DNA from: Phoronis ovalis
Lineage: Eukaryota; Phoronida; Phoronidae
NCBI GenBank assembly: GCA_028565635.1
Contig: JAOXYB010029856.1
Coordinates: forward strand, 547 to 14,939
DNA length: 14,393 nucleotides
Reading direction: 5' to 3'
Below the pieces are notes generated by a model. That model saw only the letters and a list, made by a program, of their open reading frames with translations, did no database searches and had not been told where the DNA came from. Positions 7,047-14,393 of this stretch are shown here, in pieces; positions within the stretch are counted from its first letter, which is position 1; every line of letters begins with the position of its first letter. The position numbers and the translations under genes were made by a program.

Positions 7047-8828
7047 ATAGAATAAATAATATAATTGCATGTATTTAATGTGTTATAATTTGTTTAATCA
7101 ACTAAAAAATACCAGGCAAAAGCAATATTATTCAGAACGCATGGTGAAATCCCTGATTCAGCTCCACAAGTTGCATACCCGGGTTGCATATCAGATTTGA
7201 GCACTCAAATGTATTTTAATGGAGTACCTGGATGTGACGTACTGGACACGTGTTACCATAACTGCATGACAAAACTTATGCCTGTATAATTTTCCAGGTG
7301 AATTAGTACGTGCTTTACAATATTTTGCTGAATGTCTAATAATGCGTACATAACAACACTGGGAAATGTTCAGTGATATGAAATGAAGTTTGACATTTTA
7401 GAAGTGTTTTGAAGCGTAATTGAGCATTTTTTTAGTAACATCGTATAAGAACATTTTACGTTGACTTGATTGCAATACGGTTTTAAATTGCTTCATATCA
7501 GTATCTCCAAACCAAATAACATCATACTAAATATTTTAGATGTTAAAAAATGGTTTTGAAAGTGTAGAGATGTGCTTGTTCAGTTCGCTCTGGAGCTGTA
7601 CATACTGAGTACTGTTTGCAATATTGGGAAGTAAATATCGATTTTCCTTTTGTTTTACAGAAGATAAACAATTAGTGTAGCAATATTTCTAAAAAAATAA
7701 TTATAAGCCATCATCTGTATTGAAACTGATAGAATCCATTGATCAAGCAGCAATGTGATGTGAAAAATATCACATCCCATAAGCACGGAGAACGTAAGAA
7801 AATTATTCATCAAAAAATATTTATGCCTTCTGAAAAGTAAAGTCGAGTACATGTCAGTAAGTTTACTTCACGAACACACATCATGTAAGTAACCATATGT
7901 ATATATACATACGTACATACATACATACATACAAATATTTGAAATGTATCGAATCCTAATAGCTACCCATCACAGTTAACTCTAGTATAGTGTTTTACAT
8001 ATTATTATACTTTACTTTGCCAATATTATTTACGCATTTGTGGGACGAACAGTGGATTACCAACCCAGGTCCTAGTCCAAGTCAGTACGCAGCTTAATTA
8101 ACTCATGTAGAATGACGCTGGTATTTTACCATTGTTATTTTATGATATTCAACATATAAATAAATTCCTTCAGAAAAGAAGATAAGTAAAAATTAAATAT
8201 GAAATTTGATTGCCTATTTGTGTGCATGTAATGTATTTATATTTATTAAGCCTTTATCTTACATATACAGTAAATCAAAGAGGCTTACATAAACTATACA
8301 GGTCTTTATTTTACATAGTTCCTGTTGAGTCATGCTGTAAGGCTGTCGTATCCAGCGCACGCTGTCCTATTCAGCGCACTACACTTAACCAACCTACAAT
8401 TCAATCACACAATTCAAGAAGTGCTTAATTTATCAAATAACAGCCATTTTTGTTGACAAGTGTTCACGCAGGAGAAACGTTTTAATTATAAACAGTTTGT
8501 ACTCCATCCTTAAACACTACCGACTTACGGAAGAAGTTACCTCTGCATGTGCAAAAAAATAATAGTTTCTACCCAGGTGTAACAGTGTAAATCAGGGTGC
8601 TGCTGATCAATGTAAGACAGAGCAATGACGCAATGATGTAAGAAAACGTAAAGCCGTATATCATCAGGCTGGTAAATCATGTAACTTTGAGGACGTAGTA
8701 TTTCCATTTCAAGATATTATGTTTACTTAGTTTATTTTGTAATTTTTGCTTCATTTATCCATAGTTAAATCTAGTAGGAGCTCACTTAACAAAACATAAT
8801 GATACATTTCATTGTTTGCCCCTGTATG
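7047..8828. other. Intergenic sequence with no recognised gene
   Basis: Only short ORFs occur (minus 7655-7852, plus 8210-8428), without domain motifs or good splice partners. A tetranucleotide microsatellite lies at 7897-7934. No RNA gene was recognised. Confidence 0.45.
7897..7934. repeat. (TACA)n / TA-rich microsatellite
   Basis: The sequence TATGTATATATACATACG passes into about five units of TACA (ACATACATACATACATAC). It is a typical simple repeat between genes. Confidence 0.85.
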
Positions 8829-9000
8829 ATGGTCTGTCTGTAAATTATAATAAAGTTGAGATTCAGGCTATTTTTAAAGCTTTGTAAATATTTTAATATT
8901 TAAAAGTTCTTTATATTAGTTGCTCCCACATGTTATCTGTCTGCAAAATGTAATAAAATTGTGGCACGAGTAGAATGATCCAGTATATTTTTAAGTTATC
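8829..9000 (+). repeat. Pair of diverged direct repeats, each carrying AATAAA
   Basis: TCTGTCTGTAAATTATAATAAAGTTG (from about 8833) and TCTGTCTGCAAAATGTAATAAAATTG (from about 8936) are similar and 103 bases apart; upstream TTGTTTGCCCCTGTATG and TTAGTTGCTCCCACATG, and downstream CTATTTTTAAAG and GTATATTTTTAAG, also correspond. Both hold a poly(A) signal (8849-8854, 8952-8957). They could be copies of the 3' end of a gene or retroelement; no coding exon was found just upstream. Confidence 0.5.
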
Positions 9001-9660
9001 CAGTTGTATTCAAGTTTAATGCTGCGTTAACTGAAAATTAATAACATTGCATTCAAGTTGAATGGGGCTGGTTTATTGAAACATTTTTATTCAGACTTTG
9101 CTGCGTTAAGCTAAAAATGAAAATTTTTATGCAAATCTATGCTGCTACAGAATGTGTCTTTCAATACTCGGCAGCAGGGTTACAATTCATTGCCAGTTAT
9201 AATAGTACAATGATTAGAACCTCCGTTTTGCATGTGTATTCATTGATTTGAGGGTACGTGATGCAAATATTTTTAAAGAAATAGATTTGTTCTATTACAT
9301 GTACACGTCACATTGGCTATTCCGTTTTTATGATACAGGCCTACATAAAGTACAGTGTTTCACTCGTGCACAATGTCGAACACAATGAATTTCATCAATT
9401 ATTTTAAAGTTGGTTTTACTTTGTATTGTTTGACATTTTAAAGACTTGATAAGAGAACGTAAAGTAGCACCAATTTCAGATTTATTTTCAGCTTATAATC
9501 ATTTATAAAAAAGTACACGACATACCCTTATTACAATTACTCTAACGTTGCTTCATTGTTCAAAAACTCAGAAATGCTACTGGTTGTTGTGTGTGACATG
9601 AATAAGACGACCAACAGTTAAAGCATTCATTTACCACCTGGTGTTTAAACACGTCACTAA
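9001..9660. other. Intergenic sequence upstream of the tectonin gene
   Basis: It contains small diverged repeats: ATTCAAGTTTAATG (9008) with ATTCAAGTTGAATG (9051), and GCTGCGTTAACTGAAAATTA (9021) with GCTGCGTTAAGCTAAAAATG (9100). No gene was recognised. Regulatory sequence for the tectonin gene probably lies at the right end. Confidence 0.4.
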
Positions 9661-9668
9661 AATTACTC

Positions 9669-9697
9669 TATATATTCTAGAGCCCACTCTGGAGTCA
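9669..9697 (+). promoter_or_regulatory. Core promoter of the tectonin gene: TATA box and initiator
   Basis: TATATATT at 9669-9676 lies 28 bases before the A of TCAAGT (9695-9700), which resembles an invertebrate initiator. This spacing is right for RNA polymerase II and would give a 5' UTR of about 54 bases before the ATG at 9751. No upstream intron is needed. Confidence 0.5.
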
Positions 9698-9750
9698 AGT
9701 GATTTGAATCACCGCAATACTTTGTAGTGTGAAAAGGGTCGAGGACTGTT

Positions 9751-12700
9751 ATGGCTTCTGCTATTTTGTTTGTTACCGCTGTGTTCGGATTGTTGACAAT
9801 GTCTTCCGCAAGTATTCAGAAGAGAGGTAAGTCACATGTTATAGAGTATCTCTATCAGTTCTCCAGTTTATTGAATTAAACATAAATCTAAACTAGTCAT
9901 AGTGACAACCGTAGTAAGTACTTAAATGAATCATCCAGCTGCTGATGAAGAAGTTGTTTTGTATGAAAAATTCTTATCAATAATGATTAACATATGTTGG
10001 CGAGCAATTGGGTATTGAAACTATTTGAAATATTAACATGCTAGGTGGCCATCTCGTTTAGAACTACTTGATGTTTTGGAGAATTTTTATTTTTCTAAAA
10101 ATTATCACAGCATTTAGATTTCTTATGAATTATAGGATAAACAATAGTATTCTTGTTATATGTCAATGCAATTCACAGAAAATGGGCATAAATTAAGTCT
10201 TTTATTTGTAATGTCTGCGGCCAGATTACTAGCAGTATTACCTATTTATCAGCGCCGAATATTAACCTCAATGCTACCGGGTGTTTACAGCATATGTTTT
10301 GTCTACCATGATCCCGGCCTCCTATAATGCAAAAAGCATAGCGATTAGGAAATAAGTTTTCGAAATAAACATTATCCAAACAAAATTATAATTTTTAAGA
10401 AGATATTTTGTGTCCCCTGCCGTTTCATAGTTATTTACACATGGACATGAAATACTGACGTCGTAATGGTTTTACGATGAGAGATCTACATTTCAATTGT
10501 TGCACTACATTTATTTTTATGTTGAAAGAAATAACTGGGAGATTAGATTTCATGAAAAAAATATGATAGTTTCATATATGCTTGTAGACGTTTATGTAAT
10601 GTTTTGATGTAGGAAAGACCAGTCGTTCAATGTTTTAACTTTTAGTGCTACGATTTGTTTTCTATTTATTAATATATAAGATGCAACTACTATATTAAGA
10701 GAGAAATCGGCATTGATTTGGACCAAGTTGTCGATATTTAAATGCGGTATCCAGGTATATCCATTTAGACATCTGTAAATTTTTTTCTAAATTTCGATCA
10801 AGTTAATATTATTTGTAAATCACAAATCGTTCGCCTCAGAAATATTGGCTAAATAGGGAAATGTTTGCCCGGAGATGCTACCCTACAGATAATTCACAAT
10901 TTGTAACATCACGCAGTTATTTTGTAACTGATTTATTAATTATCTTCCACTTTCGGAACAAGAAGACAATAACCAGCGTAGCATGCTTATTTGATTACTG
11001 ACAGGTATTTATTTTTCGAATAGTTTCTTCGGGATCAGCTTGGGAAGCTGTCGGCGGAAGTTTGAAATGGGTGGCCTCCGGACCAGCTGGAGTTTGGGGC
11101 GTCAGTAACTGTAACACCATCCATTACCGAACCGGCAGTTATCGTGCCTTCAATACAAATCCAACTACAGGATCCGCATGGGAAAAAATAGACGGTGAAT
11201 TGAAACAGCTTTCCGTAGGACATAATACTGTATGGGGTGTGGCTCCTAATGATGACATTTACATAAGAACAGGTATCTTCCTCTTCGGTATTCATCGGAT
11301 CAAACTTTCTACTAAGCACAATAACGCATAACTATTTAGATTATAGTATTTTCCAGTTGGAGCTTTTTCGTAGATTATATTGTTACCATAGGGAGGGTAA
11401 CAAAAGGCGGTAAAATACTTCCATATTGCACAGAAACTACCACACCAGCATAGCAGCAAAATTGCGTGCCGATATAGTTATGTTAGCAGTTGAGTTTGCT
11501 CTGCTTTTACCCAATGATTCACAAGATGCATGATTTACCTTCAACAATCTCGGCGATGAAAAATTGAGTTCAGTGCAATGTAGACTCGGGTAGTAGGTTC
11601 ATTCGGGATCAGTTCTGAAACACATCATTCCAGCATGATGTAAGCGCAAACTTTAATTAGCAAGTCTAGATTTTTGCACGCGGGATCCACAAACAGAGCT
11701 TTAACAAATTAGTATAATAATTTTGTGTGATATTTTAGGAATTTCTGCTGCAACCCCAACAGGAACCGCTTGGAGTCGTGTTGTCGGAAAACTCAAGCAA
11801 GTTAGTGTTTCGCGTAAAAATGAGGTATGGGGTGTCGCCAGCAATAACAAAATCTTTAGAAGGACTGGAATTTCATCTTCTAAACCAGAAGGTAACAGCT
11901 TTTTAACTTTTATGGGATTTTAGAAATTCTTTGTTACAAAATATATAGTCGCTTGCGTTGCTGTTGAAATGAGTTAATAACACGGATAACCCCTAAATTC
12001 AAGCGTGAATTCAACACAAATGAACTTCCTGAATAAAATAAAAAGTAATTAAAAACTTGAAGAGTGGCACTCGAGTATTGAGTTACTTTAATCTAGAATT
12101 GACGTCATAGCGCACAGAGCGACTATAAACCAACTACAGTTCTTAATCTATGTGGGAAAATAAAATAGGAGTGTGTACTATAATTATAGAATCAAGTCTT
12201 CTATATAAATACACCATAGTGTCATCATTACTGTAGGAACTGCTTGGACAAACGTAAATGGGGGTCTCGTGGATGTCTCCGTTGACTTGGCTGGCGTCTG
12301 GGGTGTTAATTCCAATCACAACATCTACTATCGTACTGGTACCTATCACAATTCGGGTTCCGAAGGATCTGGATGGGAAACTATTCCTGGAAATCTGAAA
12401 CAGATCAGCAGTGGAGATGGAATAGTCTGGGGGGTCAACAGTAACGATCAGATTTATTATCGTGCAGGTAAATTGTTTCCTTAAATAGCTTGAACTAGAT
12501 TCCACAAGCAGAAGAAATTTAAAACGTTCTGATGCCTAGTTATAAAATGCCCTGCTACTAGAGTACAGCTTGTTCAAGCTACTTGTGGAAATGGATTGAA
12601 TTGTATGCTTGCGTAAAGAAACTTTTGAGGATATCTGTCTAAGGTATATAATTCCTTACGGGAAATTATCAGGTTGTTTTAAATTATTCTGTAAAACATT

Positions 12701-12912
12701 AAGAACTTTAAGATTAAATTGTTTAGTGTTCAATTTAAAGAGTAGAACTTTTATAAATTGCAGGTATATCGTTTTCCAATCCATCTGGAACGAAGTGGGA
12801 GAAAGTAGATGGATCATTAATGCAACTCAGCGTTTCCGGCAGAGGAGGCTCATTGTGGGGTGTCAACTCACATAATGCTATTTGGTTCCGTACTGGAACA
12901 AATCATGCTTAA
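9751..12912 (+). CDS. Secreted six-repeat tectonin (TECPR) lectin, five exons
   Basis: Five exons join in frame: 9751-9826, 11024-11272, 11739-11891, 12237-12467 and 12764-12912 (TAA), 858 bases and 285 residues. All four introns (1197, 466, 345 and 296 bp) are GT/AG and phase 1. Exon 1 holds a signal peptide (MASAILFVTAVFGLL..., likely cut after SSA, about residue 20) and ends QKR, a possible dibasic processing site. The rest is six tectonin repeats with the consensus W-x2-V-x-G-x-L-x-Q-x-SV...VWGV-x2-N-x-IYxRTG: two in exon 2, one in exon 3, two in exon 4, one in exon 5. Six blades should close a beta-propeller, as in horseshoe-crab tachylectin-1 and, with five repeats, fish-egg lectin; those relatives bind lipopolysaccharide or microbial sugars, so a secreted pattern-recognition role is the likely function by homology. 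The mature part has a single cysteine, in repeat 1. The TATA box at 9669 drives it. Overlapping ORFs on the minus strand are shadows. Confidence 0.93.
9827..11023 (+). other. Intron 1 of the tectonin gene
   Basis: Donor AGAG|GTAAGT and acceptor TTTTTCGAATAG give a 1197-bp phase-1 intron separating the signal-peptide exon from the lectin. An AG at 11003-11004 (TGACAG) is the stronger-looking acceptor, but it would put the tectonin repeats out of frame, so 11024 is chosen. No other element was seen inside. Confidence 0.8.
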
Positions 12913-14393
12913 ACGCAAGATGCTTTATTGCTGTGGCGATAAGACAAAATTATCCTCATTAATCACTACTCGCAAATTGCATAACGTTTAGTACGTCGTG
13001 ATTCAATATAAACATGACTATTCTTTATATTCTGTAAGAAGCTGTGTAACCCTTAGTTAAATAAGTTTTAAGATCCCCAGCATTAAAGTCAATAAGCAAG
13101 TAAACATTATTTAAAATCTTTTTTAATTTCTCTTTTCTGATTTCATTCTTTAAAACCAAAATTAAATATAATACAATGAACATGTTTTTTTCCTGTGTAC
13201 ATTGATAGAATAGTAAAAGATGTTGGTGTTTTACCTTCAAAAGTAATTGGTATTAACTGCCATCATAATTTTAATACCTACAAAAAGTGAAATGAGTTAA
13301 TATTTATCTTTATTACAATAACGTGATTTTAGATATTAATTGACAAAAGCAACAAAAAGGAATAAAAATTAAAGAATGCTATTATTTCATTAAATTATGT
13401 TTATCTTAATATATAAGTATGAAAATTTAAAATTGAGCAGTTTGTCCTTTTAAAATAAAGTACCTTATTTACGATGTACGGGCAGTGAAACGGCATTATT
13501 TTATATTTATCTTAAATTAAACTAACAATTAAAAAAAATGAGTTTATCTAATTATGCGGCAATACCAATTAAATTCAATAGAGATGATAGGTTAATATTG
13601 TTTTGAATACGAAGTTCAATACTAAATACTGAAAGAGTTGGGGCTACCGTTATACCTACGTCTGTCCATTTCCAGCATGGTTTCAGTCACTGCACTCAAT
13701 GATGTTTTAAAAACAATCTTTATACGTTATATGTGTCCTTTTTATATACAATAATTCTTTCTTAAGATTCTCTTGAACGTGTACATGCCATTTTAACACT
13801 TTGCTGACATCATGCTTAATTCCCCTAGATCATTTCAAAAGAAAACTGTGTCTAACTTTGTTTAGGACAATCTATTTTTCTGTCCAGTTTCTGCAGGATA
13901 CACTATCTGTTACGCCATAAAGCACGACTAGTTATAGGAATATCCGGTAATCGGGTCATACTTTTATTGTTTCGTATGTTTTGCTTTTAAACCAACACGC
14001 ATCAATGTAATAGTGGGTTACATTAAAGACTACAGAGAATATAACATGAACATGCCTTCCAACCTTTTAAACACTAAATAATGAATATTGTGGACGTTGC
14101 GGGAACAAACATGGGTTATTACAGAATCAATTCAAAGTATGCTATTTGAAATGTCACTCTCTATTATAGAGTTTTTTTACTTCCAGTTCTGAAATACGTG
14201 CATTTTGCATTATACACATGGCTCAGTCTATAATTTTAAGGTTTAGAAAGGTGTCAAGAAACCACAGCCTTACAGTTATGTAACTTTGAAATGTCAATTT
14301 CAAAACTATATACATGTGGTATAAGGACACAATTGATTTTCCCATCCACTTCTATAGTAAATTCATGTAATTTAAATCATTACAAAAATTTCC
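12913..14393. other. 3' flank of the tectonin gene, then AT-rich intergenic sequence
   Basis: The 3' UTR begins at 12913. Possible poly(A) signals on the plus strand are AATATA at 13005-13010, about 95 bases after the stop, and canonical AATAAA at 13361-13366 and 13454-13459; which is used cannot be told. Beyond that no gene, repeat or RNA was recognised to the window end. Confidence 0.45.

Noticed and set aside
11035-11319. Minus-strand ORFs opposite the tectonin exons (also 12143-12505)
   Set aside because: They are antisense shadows of the lectin coding sequence.
12609-12875. Plus-strand ORF of 88 residues spanning intron 4 and exon 5
   Set aside because: It reads exon 5 in the wrong frame and intron as code.

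Overview
The window looks like nuclear DNA of an invertebrate animal, most likely a mollusc and probably a bivalve. It is AT-rich, has small exons separated by AT-rich introns with GT/AG ends, and carries microsatellites, a minisatellite and a decayed LINE. The coding content (a six-repeat tectonin lectin, a small secreted kringle protein, and a secreted-type domain with a WKLVFKA-like motif that I recall from uncharacterised bivalve proteins) fits that group. No bacterial operon, CRISPR array, tRNA or rRNA was seen.

Layout. (1) Positions 1-129 hold about 2.5 copies of a 52-bp minisatellite. (2) On the minus strand, two exons (1434-1600 and 562-716) join in frame into one domain; the gene runs off the left edge. 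(3) Positions 1601-4270 have no exon I can support, but contain a nearly pure A/T tract (3295-3692) followed by a heptamer/42-bp higher-order repeat (3710-3800). (4) A minus-strand four-exon gene (5618 down to 4271) encodes a signal peptide, one compact kringle domain and a short coiled coil. (5) Positions 5619-9668 are intergenic and contain a LINE reverse-transcriptase relic on the minus strand (6165-6500) and some diverged direct repeats. (6) A plus-strand five-exon gene (9751-12912), with a TATA box upstream, encodes a 285-residue secreted tectonin-repeat lectin with six repeats, expected to form a six-bladed beta-propeller. (7) Positions 12913-14393 are AT-rich with no gene found.

How the genes fit together. 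All three encode, or appear to encode, extracellular proteins of recognition or adhesion type: a tectonin propeller (relatives bind bacterial sugars and lipopolysaccharide), a kringle joined to an oligomerising coil, and an uncharacterised domain. The kringle and WKLVFKA-type exons share a strand, and their intron phases would allow kringle exon 1 to splice straight to exon 1434-1600, so they may be one transcription unit with alternative ends. That is inference; no transcript data are available here. All exon boundaries were read by eye from splice consensus and frame continuity.
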